This document shows positions 29,200 through 37,883 of a stretch of 64,000 bases of DNA, in pieces. The position numbers and the translations under genes are program-made. The stretch spans positions 62,001-126,000 of the forward strand of contig NZ_PPPU01000018.1 in the NCBI RefSeq assembly GCF_006483455.1, in the 5' to 3' direction. The notes under the pieces were generated by a model. The model saw only the letters and a list, made by a program, of their open reading frames with translations, was not told where the DNA came from and did not search any database. The stretch's first letter is position 1, and the number at the start of each line of letters is the position of its first letter. This stretch comes from Methylomonas koyamae. GTDB lineage: Bacteria > Pseudomonadota > Gammaproteobacteria > Methylococcales > Methylomonadaceae.

Positions 29200-29811
29200 A
29201 TGGAACAAGAATTAGAATCGACATCAGAGATTGAGCTGAAAAAAACGGTCAGTCAGGACGAAGTATTGCAAGCGGCATTGAAACTATTTGCTGAAAAAGG
29301 CTATTTCAATACTTCGTTGACCGATATTAAGAATGCCCTGGGCATTAGAACCAATAGCGGTATCAACCAGTTTTTCAAAACCAAACAAGCGATCGCTCAG
29401 ACTTTACACGAGAATATTCTCGATAGTCTGAGCATATCGGTCGACGATATTCGCCGTCGTAACCGTAAAGCGGCGGAACAACTGCGGGAAATAGTAGACT
29501 TATTATTCCGTTTAACCGACGACGCGCCGGAAGTGGTGCAGTTCCTGTTGTTTGTAAACAGCGATGAGTTTCTGGCCGAACCGAAACCTTTATTGGATAC
29601 GGCGGCGTTTGTCAAAATCAAGCGCATTTTTCAGAACGGTGTCAAAGACGGCGAAATTAAGGCCATTGATCCGTTACTCGCCTACACTTACTTTTTTGGC
29701 ATCATCAATCATACTTTGGAAATGGTCTTGAAAGGGGGGCTGCCTAAAACGGCCGATAGTTACCTTTCTCAAGCCTGGTTGATGGCGTGGGGTTGTATCG
29801 CCAAGAAATAG
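29200..29811 (+). CDS. TetR-family transcriptional regulator
   Basis: A 203-residue regulator. The helix-turn-helix is at about residues 22-62 (VLQAALKLFAEKGYFNTSLTDIKNALGI), followed by a helical ligand-binding/dimer domain. It precedes a polysaccharide precursor gene by 42 bp on the same strand, so it may control surface polysaccharide, but its ligand and targets are not evident from the sequence. Confidence 0.85.
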   Translation: MEQELESTSEIELKKTVSQDEVLQAALKLFAEKGYFNTSLTDIKNALGIRTNSGINQFFKTKQAIAQTLHENILDSLSISVDDIRRRNRKAAEQLREIVDLLFRLTDDAPEVVQFLLFVNSDEFLAEPKPLLDTAAFVKIKRIFQNGVKDGEIKAIDPLLAYTYFFGIINHTLEMVLKGGLPKTADSYLSQAWLMAWGCIAKK

Positions 29812-29853
29812 CGAACTCAAAAAGTACCAGTGCGGTAGTGGAGGATTTAGTTG

Positions 29854-31125
29854 ATGTTGGACAACGTTAAGATTGGCATGATTGGTCTGGGCTATGTCGG
29901 ATTGCCGTTGGCAGTGGAGTTTGGTCGGAAGTATCCGACGGTCGGTTTCGATATCAATCGGCATCGTATCGAGGAGTTGCGCGCCGGCCGGGATCATACT
30001 CTTGAAGTCAGCGGAGAGGAACTGGCGGCAGCCACTAGACTGACTTACAGCGCGGATTTGCAGGATATCGCCGATTGTTCGGTTTACATTGTCACGGTTC
30101 CCACCCCGATCAACGAACATAAGCAACCCGATTTGACGCCTCTGCAGAAAGCTAGCGATTTGCTCGGCAAGGTCGTCAAACCAGGCGATATCGTCGTTTA
30201 CGAGTCGACGGTCTACCCGGGGGCGACTGAAGAAGTCTGCGTGCCGATATTGGAACGGGTTTCCGGATTGAAATTCAATCAGGATTTCTTCGTCGGCTAT
30301 AGCCCCGAGCGGATTAATCCTGGCGACAAACTGCATCGGGTGACAAATATTTTGAAGGTGACTTCCGGCTCGACCCCGGAAATTGCCGAAAAAGTCGACG
30401 CCCTCTATAAGAGTATTATCGCTGCGGGAACCCATAAAGCCAGCAGCATTAAAGTGGCCGAAGCCGCCAAAGTCATCGAAAACACCCAGCGCGACGTCAA
30501 CATTGCTTTAATTAACGAACTGGCCTTAATTTTCAATAAATTGGGTATCGATACCGAGGAAGTCTTGCTGGCAGCCGGTACCAAATGGAATTTTTTGCCG
30601 TTCAGACCCGGCTTGGTTGGCGGTCATTGCATTGGCGTGGATCCTTATTATCTGACCCACAAGGCCCAAGCGATCGGTTACAACCCGGAAGTCATCCTGT
30701 CCGGCCGGCGTATTAACGACGGTATGGGCGTATACGTGGTGTCGCAACTGGTCAAGTTGATGCTAAAAAAACGGATTCACGTTCAGGAAGCCAACGTACT
30801 GATCATGGGTTTGACGTTTAAGGAAAACTGCCCGGATATTCGCAATACCCGAGTAGTGGATATTGTGGCCGAATTGCAGACTTACGGCGTCAATGTCGAC
30901 ATTTACGACCCTTGGGTCGACGCTGATGAAGCTCGGCACGAATACGGTATTTCTCCAGTCCAGCAGCCCGATAAGGGCAAATACGATGCAATCATCCTGG
31001 CGGTAGCCCACGATCAGTTCCGGCAAATGCCGATCTCCGCGATCAGAGCTCTTGGTACGCCGCAGGCGATAGTCTACGATCTGAAATATTTATTTCCGGC
31101 CGATCAAACCGACGCAAGGTTGTAA
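29854..31125 (+). CDS. UDP-N-acetylglucosamine/UDP-sugar 6-dehydrogenase (TviB/WbpO-like)
   Basis: A 423-residue nucleotide-sugar dehydrogenase. ATG 29854 has TGGAGGA 8 bases upstream. The NAD-binding [15 protein letters not shown] is at about residues 8-22, [11 protein letters not shown] lies in the central part, and the catalytic cysteine is in [18 protein letters not shown]. It oxidises a UDP-sugar C6 alcohol to the uronic acid for capsule or O-antigen. Similarity to TviB/WbpO is by pattern; whether the substrate is UDP-GlcNAc or UDP-GalNAc cannot be told. The epimerase gene follows 2 bp later. Confidence 0.88.
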   Translation: MLDNVKIGMIGLGYVGLPLAVEFGRKYPTVGFDINRHRIEELRAGRDHTLEVSGEELAAATRLTYSADLQDIADCSVYIVTVPTPINEHKQPDLTPLQKASDLLGKVVKPGDIVVYESTVYPGATEEVCVPILERVSGLKFNQDFFVGYSPERINPGDKLHRVTNILKVTSGSTPEIAEKVDALYKSIIAAGTHKASSIKVAEAAKVIENTQRDVNIALINELALIFNKLGIDTEEVLLAAGTKWNFLPFRPGLVGGHCIGVDPYYLTHKAQAIGYNPEVILSGRRINDGMGVYVVSQLVKLMLKKRIHVQEANVLIMGLTFKENCPDIRNTRVVDIVAELQTYGVNVDIYDPWVDADEARHEYGISPVQQPDKGKYDAIILAVAHDQFRQMPISAIRALGTPQAIVYDLKYLFPADQTDARL

Positions 31126-31127
31126 AC

Positions 31128-32138
31128 ATGAGAATTATGGTGACCGGCACAGCCGGTTTTATCGGTAACCATTTGGCTGTTAAGTTGTTGGAACGCGGTG
31201 ACGAAGTTATCGGCATCGATAACCTCAACGACTATTATGACGTGAATCTCAAACTCAGCCGTTTGGATAGAATCAAAAATCATTCCGGGTTTACCGATAT
31301 AAGGTTGGATATTGCCGACCGGGCCGGAATGGACGCGGTTTTCAAGAAGTACCAACCGCAAAAAGTCGTCAATTTAGCGGCTCAGGCGGGGGTACGCTAT
31401 TCGTTGGAAAATCCCCATGCCTATATTGATAGCAATATTGTCGGCTTTATCAATATCTTGGAAGGTTGTCGACACCATAAGGTCGAACATCTGGTTTATG
31501 CCTCGAGTAGTTCGGTTTACGGTGCTAACGAGTCGATGCCGTTTTCAGTGCATGACAATGTCGACCATCCATTAAGCCTGTATGCCGCCTCAAAAAAGGC
31601 AAATGAATTAATGGCGCATACCTACAGTAATCTGTATCAGCTTCCAACTACCGGATTGCGCTTCTTCACCGTTTACGGGCCTTGGGGGCGGCCAGACATG
31701 GCGTTGTTCCTATTCACCAAAGCCATTTTGGCGGGTGAAAAAATCAAGGTATTTAACTACGGTAAACATCGGCGAGACTTCACCTACATAGACGATATCG
31801 TCGAAGGCGTCATGCGCACCTTGGATCATAACGCGCAGGCCAATCTCAACTGGGACGGATCGAATCCGGATCCTGGTACAAGTAAAGCGCCGTGGCGCGT
31901 TTACAATATCGGCAACCAAAATCCGGTGGAGCTGATGGCCTACATCGAGACGCTGGAGCGGTTTTTGGGCAAAACGGCGGAGAAAGAGTTGTTGCCGTTG
32001 CAACCCGGCGATGTCCCCGACACTTACGCTGATGTCGAAGCCTTGGTGAGCGATGTCGGCTACAAACCCAATACCAGCATAGAGCAGGGCATACAGCGCT
32101 TTGTTGAATGGTATTTGGACTACTATCGTTCCCGCTGA
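31128..32138 (+). CDS. NAD-dependent epimerase, UDP-glucuronate 4-epimerase type
   Basis: A 336-residue short-chain-dehydrogenase-fold epimerase. [18 protein letters not shown] gives the Rossmann loop near residue 7, [15 protein letters not shown] is typical of UDP-glucuronate epimerases, the catalytic S and YxxxK appear in ASSSSVYG and YAASKKA, and [15 protein letters not shown] completes the family signature. It converts the 4-hydroxyl of a UDP-uronic acid. It pairs with the dehydrogenase just upstream in one operon. Confidence 0.92.
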   Translation: MRIMVTGTAGFIGNHLAVKLLERGDEVIGIDNLNDYYDVNLKLSRLDRIKNHSGFTDIRLDIADRAGMDAVFKKYQPQKVVNLAAQAGVRYSLENPHAYIDSNIVGFINILEGCRHHKVEHLVYASSSSVYGANESMPFSVHDNVDHPLSLYAASKKANELMAHTYSNLYQLPTTGLRFFTVYGPWGRPDMALFLFTKAILAGEKIKVFNYGKHRRDFTYIDDIVEGVMRTLDHNAQANLNWDGSNPDPGTSKAPWRVYNIGNQNPVELMAYIETLERFLGKTAEKELLPLQPGDVPDTYADVEALVSDVGYKPNTSIEQGIQRFVEWYLDYYRSR

Positions 32139-32361
32139 GGCTTTTCAAACGTATAGCGGTAACTTGAGTTCCGGCATGCTTTATGGTCGGAACTACAAAT
32201 CTGGCGGCTCGGATGAATCCTTTGTCGGCAAACACTTCCAGTTCGGCAAAATTTGTGGATGCCGGTCGGTACTTAATATTTTCGATTATTGGCACTCGGC
32301 AAGTGAGTGTCGAGCCTCTATAAAGTCGCCCATTTTCGCAGAGTACTACGCTTGAGCGAGA

Positions 32362-34434
32362 TCAATGAGCAGCGATTAACGAATCGTTTGCAATGTGTGC
32401 ATCCAGCAGTAATTTCAACTCTGCAAATATCAGCGGGAATTGATCCGTAACATCGCGATAAGGATCGTTTTCTAAGTCATAAAGTTGGTAAACGGGGCCG
32501 TCGTAGGTTGGAATGTAAATCAGTTTCCACTTGTGATTTTGGATAGACCTGTTTTTGGCCTGGATGACGGTAGGATAAAGTTGCTCATTGATTACCAGCG
32601 TCCCGGTTTTTTTATTAGGGATATCCAATAACTCGACGATATTCGGATAAAAAATCTGCCGTGGATGTAATCCGGGAATTCGTCCCAGCCAGACTCCGGT
32701 TTCTTGGTATGCGAAAAGTTCCGGAGACGTCCGGGTTTCGAGATAGGGCACCAAACTGATACCGTCGATGTTGGCCGGCACCGGCAGGTCCAACAGTTCC
32801 AGTAAGGTCGGCATCACGTCAATAGAGCGCGTGACCGATGTAAAATCAATGCCGCTCGGAACGCCAGGGCCTTTGATTATCAAAGGAATCCGGCCGCTCG
32901 GGTCGTTGCCGACTAACGTATTTCCCTGTCCCCAGCACCCGGTTTCGAAGAAGTCGGCGCCATGGTCGCTGTAAATAATTATTATCGTATTGTCGGCCAA
33001 ACCCGAATGCTCGATATAATCCACTATCCTGCCAACTTCGTCGTCGAATTGTTTTACACAACTGTCGTATAAATTATTGATTTGTTGGATATCGAAAAAA
33101 TCGGCGTTTTTTTCTTGTTTTTCAATAATTTCTTCGGCGGATGCCAGTCTGGTCATAATAAACCGCGATTCGCCTTTGTAATCCGCCGGTGTAAATAAAT
33201 TGTAATAAGGATATTCCGAATTGAAGGGAACGTGGGTGGCCGACGTAAATAAGTTAATGAAAAAAGGTTGCGATTTTTGGCCGCAACGCTTTAGATAGTT
33301 TCTACACTCGCGTCCCATTTGGCGGGTTAAAGGCGAGCCGGCCAAGTAATAGAACTCCGGTAGAAAACGTTTTCCGAGCGGATTTTTGGTAAATAAAGAC
33401 AAAACGTTTCTAATCAAAGAAGAGCCTTGCCTTAGTAATAGTTTAATATTCCATTGGTCTTCGGCTACAGAGAGTTCCGAAAAATTAAAACTCAGTTTTG
33501 CAAAATCGGCACCACACCAATCGGATATGGCGGCTGTCAGGTAGCCGTGTTGATTGAGCAAATCAATTAATGAGGGTTGGGGCAATTTGCAATCCGATTC
33601 GGACGGATAGTTATCGCGTATGCGGTGATTTTGCGGCCAGAGGCCGGTGAGCAGCGAAGTCAGGCTGGGGGCGGTTCTGGCGAGAGGTGTAATACAAGTT
33701 TTTAGGCTGACGCCTTGAGAGCGTAATTTGTCTATGTTGGGTGTCAGATTCCGTGGATAACCGTTGCCGCCGATACGATCGCAACGTAACGTGTCGGCCC
33801 CTATCATGACAACGTTCATTTTATTTTGTTTGGTCGACTGAATTACGGCCGGTTCTTTTTCGCTAGCTGCACAGTGAATGTATGTATATAAAGCGGCTAA
33901 CCCCGCTATATAAATTAAAAATGACAGTTCGCCTTCAGCGGTTGAAAAATAAAACGCAGATATCCAACCTGAAACAAAAAACGCCAACAGAAAATTTTTG
34001 CAAAATTTAATTAAATTGGGAGATAAAAGCTTCCACAGAAAGAATAGTCGCGAAAATCGATATTGGAAAGACAGTTGAATGCTTCCCGGGTTATACAGTA
34101 GTTGGTGTAAAAAAAAATAAAGCGTGATGATTGTGCTGGAAAAGATGCAGCCCATCAGATTGCTAACAAAATTAAAGTCTATCAGAGTGGAGGTTCTCGA
34201 AAGAGTATAAACGGCTACGGTACCTGGTAGTGATGTTAGAAAGAATATGATAAATAGCCAAAAAATCAGTCTGGCAATGGCGTATAAAAGATAGTAGCCA
34301 AATCTTTTTTCTATTTCTCGCTGTATGCCCGGTCCGGTTCTTGAGTAATTACAGAGCGCGAGAATTATAACGGTAAGGGCAAAGCAGAAAGCAATAATGG
34401 AACTACTATAGAGCGATATTAGTGTTTTTTCCAT
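32362..34434 (-). CDS. Membrane-anchored sulfatase-fold protein with Thr at the nucleophile position
   Basis: A 690-residue protein. About five transmembrane helices fill residues 10-190, then a periplasmic alkaline-phosphatase-superfamily domain: IGADTLRCDR (metal ligand D214), ITPLARTAPSLTSLLTG with T254 where sulfatases carry the formylglycine Cys or Ser, and IIYSDHGADF near 495. The sulfatase arginine that follows the motif is leucine here. This points to a phosphoethanolamine- or phosphoglycerol-transferase-like enzyme modifying surface glycan more than a classical sulfatase. It is co-oriented with the O-ligase and GT2 genes, 2 bp away. Confidence 0.8.
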   Translation of the reverse strand: MEKTLISLYSSSIIAFCFALTVIILALCNYSRTGPGIQREIEKRFGYYLLYAIARLIFWLFIIFFLTSLPGTVAVYTLSRTSTLIDFNFVSNLMGCIFSSTIITLYFFLHQLLYNPGSIQLSFQYRFSRLFFLWKLLSPNLIKFCKNFLLAFFVSGWISAFYFSTAEGELSFLIYIAGLAALYTYIHCAASEKEPAVIQSTKQNKMNVVMIGADTLRCDRIGGNGYPRNLTPNIDKLRSQGVSLKTCITPLARTAPSLTSLLTGLWPQNHRIRDNYPSESDCKLPQPSLIDLLNQHGYLTAAISDWCGADFAKLSFNFSELSVAEDQWNIKLLLRQGSSLIRNVLSLFTKNPLGKRFLPEFYYLAGSPLTRQMGRECRNYLKRCGQKSQPFFINLFTSATHVPFNSEYPYYNLFTPADYKGESRFIMTRLASAEEIIEKQEKNADFFDIQQINNLYDSCVKQFDDEVGRIVDYIEHSGLADNTIIIIYSDHGADFFETGCWGQGNTLVGNDPSGRIPLIIKGPGVPSGIDFTSVTRSIDVMPTLLELLDLPVPANIDGISLVPYLETRTSPELFAYQETGVWLGRIPGLHPRQIFYPNIVELLDIPNKKTGTLVINEQLYPTVIQAKNRSIQNHKWKLIYIPTYDGPVYQLYDLENDPYRDVTDQFPLIFAELKLLLDAHIANDSLIAAH

Positions 34435-34436
34435 CT

Positions 34437-35726
34437 CTAATCAATGGTTGAGTTTAAGGCTCGGTCTATGGCTGGCTTTTTGTTCGTTCTAAGCTGTTCG
34501 GCAGCGAATTTTTCTTTCTCGGAAAAGTCTCGAAGCGCAAATTGTTTTATTAATACCGATATAAATATTAAATGATAGATCAAGTCCCAATACGATAGGC
34601 CAAGAAATGCAGTACCCACCATATAACAAATAATCGACGCTCTAACCATGGAGCTGTAATGGACAACCCAGTCCATCCCTTCAATCCGTTTTGCCTGCCG
34701 TATTAGACTCGTCAAGCTTATAACGCTACCCAGGACCATCGATAACCAGACTCCAAATGCGACAAAGCCGTGTTCGGCAAGCATCTCTATATAGGAGCTA
34801 TGCCAGTCCCGCATGGTGACATGGATCCAGCCGTCGAATCCGGCACCGGTGAATGGGTGGCTCAATGCGTAGTTCCAGCCGTCGGTCCAGGCTTCGATTC
34901 GAGACATCGCGGATAAGTCTTCTTCGTAGGTTTCCAAAGTATGCATGCGTCCGAACCATTCCTCGGGCATAGCCGGTATTACCGCTATGATTCCAACAAT
35001 CACGATGGGTATCGTCATGAATTTACGCTTACTATTTGAAATTAATATTAACGTCAAGGCGATCATGGTCAAAAGGGCGCCGCGCGACCAAGAAGATAAC
35101 GAAGCAGCATAAATAATCGGAACGGATAACAAGATGCCGGTTTTAAGCCATTTCTTGGTCAATTCCTTTTCCCAGACTAATAATAGCGGTATGGCCATCA
35201 GCATGGCTACCGCGAACAAATTGTTATCTTCGAATTGAGTATTGGGTGGGCCATAAACCCGGTGGCCGAATGCGGTAACGATGGCGAAAATACCGCCTTT
35301 AACGGCTACAACGCCAATTGATGCGCCTATGGTGGAAATCAAATAATAAAGTTTTTCTCTAGTATTAATTAATACCCAGGTAAAGTAAAAAGGTATAAAT
35401 ATTTTGCAAATAAACCAAAACTTGGTCCATGCAATATCTTGTAGCGGGGCCTGCGTGGTCGTGAAAATAAAATAAACCCAAAGAAATAGGAAGGCAGGAA
35501 TGCGCCAATCTTTCGGTATTGGCTGTTTATCTTTTGTCGCAATGGTACTGACAGTGACGACGAGAAACAGTACGTAATATACCGGTAGCGAACGGACAAA
35601 TCCCCAGGCGTAGGCATGCGGGTTCAAGTAGCTGAATATGGCTAAAGAAAGAGCGCCCCACCACGGCTTTTTTAGTGCAGCGATTATGCAGGCTGTTAAA
35701 AATATAAGAACAACAATGTCGCGCAC
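34437..35726 (-). CDS. O-glycosylation ligase, exosortase-A-system type (TIGR03097-like)
   Basis: A 429-residue polytopic membrane protein with about ten hydrophobic helices and the Wzy_C/O-ligase core (SSWSRGALLTM, then HPFTGAGFDGWIHVTMRDWHSSYIEMLAEHGF, split here only in description by the periplasmic loop). MRDIVVLIFLTACIIAALKKPWWG and YLNPHAYAWGF are typical of the putative O-ligases found in exosortase A gene clusters. It would polymerise or ligate a lipid-linked glycan in the periplasm. No exosortase gene lies in this window. Confidence 0.85.
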   Translation of the reverse strand: MRDIVVLIFLTACIIAALKKPWWGALSLAIFSYLNPHAYAWGFVRSLPVYYVLFLVVTVSTIATKDKQPIPKDWRIPAFLFLWVYFIFTTTQAPLQDIAWTKFWFICKIFIPFYFTWVLINTREKLYYLISTIGASIGVVAVKGGIFAIVTAFGHRVYGPPNTQFEDNNLFAVAMLMAIPLLLVWEKELTKKWLKTGILLSVPIIYAASLSSWSRGALLTMIALTLILISNSKRKFMTIPIVIVGIIAVIPAMPEEWFGRMHTLETYEEDLSAMSRIEAWTDGWNYALSHPFTGAGFDGWIHVTMRDWHSSYIEMLAEHGFVAFGVWLSMVLGSVISLTSLIRQAKRIEGMDWVVHYSSMVRASIICYMVGTAFLGLSYWDLIYHLIFISVLIKQFALRDFSEKEKFAAEQLRTNKKPAIDRALNSTID

Positions 35727-35733
35727 GATTTTC

Positions 35734-36705
35734 TCAAGACTGATTATCTGAATCTAATTTGGTTTGTTGCCATCGCTTGAAATAACCGAATATCAAACCG
35801 CTGGAGTGGGTGAAATTCATCAGTTTTCTAATGTTAATCTCCCGGCTTTTTAATGCGGACGTTAGCCAAATCGAAAATAACTTGATTGTTTTAAAAATTA
35901 AAAAAGGAGGTATGCCGAAATAACTGCGCGGGAATTCGGTTGTTTGGTTATACGCGTTCTTGTATCCCGATACAAAATGTAGTTTTAAAAAATATCGGCG
36001 TTTTAATCGCCACGCTTCCACTGAATGAAGTACGACCATATCCGGACGATATCGAATCCGGCAGTCTGCGGCTAGTAAAGCATCAAACATGATGACGTCT
36101 TCTCCGCCACCAACCGCCTTTCCGACCCGATCGTAGCGTTTGTCAAACCGCAGATGTGGATTGTCGCGAAAAAGGCGCATGTTGTAAGCGATATTTGCCG
36201 TCCAAAGCGGAGTTTGCTTGTCACTGATCCAAAACGGCTCATCCCCATAATCAGTCTCAGCCAGAAAGCCCAACAATTCGTCTCTTAGCCATTCAGGCCG
36301 GTTTAGGTCGGCGAAGTCGACAACGACTCTTCCGCCGGCGCAGTCTGCGCCCTCATTGACGATGGCATCGTAAGCGGCTTCGAGCAAACCGGGTTGTGGA
36401 ATCTCGTCGTCATCGATGAATACCAGTATATCCGAGTCGATCGCCTCATTCAGACAACGGTTCCTGGCTGCAACTATACCGGGTTCCGGTTCGGTCACCC
36501 AGCGTAACCGGATTCCGGGTAGCGCGGACAATTCCTCTAACACCTCAGTCGTTTGGTCGGAACTGTTATTGTTTACTACCAATATCTCGAATGGCGCCGG
36601 GCAGGTTTGCGAGCGGATTGCTGATAGCAATTTAGCTAACCTGCCCGCCCTGTTATACGTGCAAAATGCGTACGTGACTGTTTTGGCAGGTTGAAGATGG
36701 TTCAT
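35734..36705 (-). CDS. Family 2 glycosyltransferase
   Basis: A 323-residue GT-A-fold transferase. The N-terminal TYAFCTYNRAGRLAKLL and LVVNNNSSDQT bind the nucleotide sugar, and the metal-binding DxD is in VFIDDDEIPQPG near residue 97. RYDRVGKAVGGGEDVIMFDA is the acceptor-side ED motif. No membrane anchor is obvious. It is the first gene of the minus-strand trio with the O-ligase and the sulfatase-fold protein. Confidence 0.9.
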   Translation of the reverse strand: MNHLQPAKTVTYAFCTYNRAGRLAKLLSAIRSQTCPAPFEILVVNNNSSDQTTEVLEELSALPGIRLRWVTEPEPGIVAARNRCLNEAIDSDILVFIDDDEIPQPGLLEAAYDAIVNEGADCAGGRVVVDFADLNRPEWLRDELLGFLAETDYGDEPFWISDKQTPLWTANIAYNMRLFRDNPHLRFDKRYDRVGKAVGGGEDVIMFDALLAADCRIRYRPDMVVLHSVEAWRLKRRYFLKLHFVSGYKNAYNQTTEFPRSYFGIPPFLIFKTIKLFSIWLTSALKSREINIRKLMNFTHSSGLIFGYFKRWQQTKLDSDNQS

Positions 36706-36995
36706 GTTTCTGATGATGGATAGAGACCGATTCTGTTTAAAAACGGATTTGCGTTTCCGTCAATGTATTGAAAATAAATGGCAAAGTGTAGCGTCATGCT
36801 GGCGAGCGCTACGCTGAAGTCAAGCGTATGATCCGGCTGTAAGGTGCGCAGCCGCATAACATTGTAGACAAAACAAACGTTTCGATGGATTGGCGTTGGC
36901 TAATGTGCTGCTGCGTAGGCGTATTTAGATGCACAATGCGAGTTTGATGCGCGCAGCTTTACTGGATTCAGCCGGCTGATAGCGATGTCACAATA
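36706..36995. other. Intergenic region without a recognisable gene
   Basis: About 290 bp between the glycosyltransferase start and the tRNA-Ser terminator. I find no credible coding frame or RNA gene here. The region close to 36706 should hold the promoter of the glycosyltransferase unit, but no clear hexamer pair stands out. Confidence 0.5.
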
Positions 36996-37030
36996 AAAAA
37001 CCCGCGAAACCATGCGGTTTGCGGGTTTTT
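36996..37030 (-). terminator. Terminator of tRNA-Ser
   Basis: AAAAACCCGC and its perfect complement flank a loop that itself can form a small AAACC/GGTTT stem. On the minus strand the structure is followed by TTTTTTATT, directly downstream of the tRNA. Confidence 0.85.
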
Positions 37031-37061
37031 AAAGGGTCTGATCCGTGGTCGGATCAAAGTT

Positions 37062-37149
37062 TGGCGGAGAAAGAGGGATTCGAACCCTCGATACGTTTCC
37101 GTATACACACTTTCCAGGCGTGCGCCTTCGACCGCTCGGCCATCTCTCC
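37062..37149 (-). tRNA. tRNA-Ser (GGA)
   Basis: An 88-base class II tRNA with a long variable arm and encoded CCA. The acceptor stem GGAGAGA pairs with TTTCTCC (one G-T pair), the discriminator is G, and the anticodon loop carries GGA, reading UCC and UCU. The T arm contains GGTTCGAATCC. A terminator follows at 36996-37030. Confidence 0.96.
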
Positions 37150-37422
37150 AAAATCTCGGTCAGTCATGGCGTGCTAATGTAGTACGTTGGCATGCAGCTT
37201 GCTGACTTAAGCTCAATAGAATAATTCATACGGCGGGCAATTGCAATCGAGGAGTGTGTTCCTGTCACTGCCGGGTTGCCGGCGTTACGAGATTCGGTCT
37301 GGACTCAGCGTTGACGAGAGGCTCCCAATTGCGGTGCGGCGGAACATTGGCTAACCTTGTTTTGTAATTATGTCGCTTAAAGATCAGCGGTATATCGCTT
37401 CGCATTGACTTCCTTACTGCTC

Positions 37423-37839
37423 ATGATCGATACCAATCCCGATAAGCCCCGAATTTTGATTGTCGACGATGTTCACGAAAATCTGCACACGCTACTGAAT
37501 ATTCTGCGTGGAAAATATGCGATCCAAGCGGCGACCAGTGGCAGTAAAGCTCTGGAGATCGCCGGCCACGTGCCGCCGCCAGATTTGATATTGCTGGACA
37601 TCATGATGCCGGAAATGGACGGTTACGAAGTGTTGCGACGCCTGCGGAGCCAACCGGGTACCGCTGGCATTCCGGTGATTTTCGTGACGGCCGCCGCCGA
37701 AGCCCAGGAAGCAGGCCGCGGGTTCGCGCTCGGTGCCGTGGATTACGTGACTAAGCCGGTAGTGCCGGAAATCTTGATGGCCCGGGTTGAAGTACACTTG
37801 GAGCTGGCCGCCTATCGGAAACGTTATGGGCGACTATAA
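37423..37839 (+). CDS. Single-domain response regulator (CheY-like)
   Basis: A 138-residue receiver domain from ATG 37423. The acidic pocket is in ILIVDD, the phosphoacceptor is D59 in [11 protein letters not shown], and FVTAAAE and the DYVTKP lysine complete the active site. With no output domain it probably relays phosphate or acts by protein contact. It is the first gene of a five-gene operon that ends with a hybrid histidine kinase carrying an HPt domain, the likely phosphodonor. Confidence 0.88.
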   Translation: MIDTNPDKPRILIVDDVHENLHTLLNILRGKYAIQAATSGSKALEIAGHVPPPDLILLDIMMPEMDGYEVLRRLRSQPGTAGIPVIFVTAAAEAQEAGRGFALGAVDYVTKPVVPEILMARVEVHLELAAYRKRYGRL

Positions 37840-37883
37840 TTAGGGAATTTTAGCCCACAACATCCCCCACGCCGATTACACCA

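Noticed and set aside
32139-32355. Open frame downstream of the UDP-glucuronate epimerase
   Set aside because: Composition and sequence look non-coding, no ribosome-binding site, and it lies between convergent genes.
32362-34434. Annotation as an ordinary arylsulfatase
   Set aside because: The nucleophile position is Thr and the essential Arg of the sulfatase signature is replaced by Leu.
37040-37055. Small hairpin GATCCG/CGGATC between tRNA-Ser and its terminator
   Set aside because: A six-base palindrome is too short to call a regulatory element here and probably part of the tRNA trailer.
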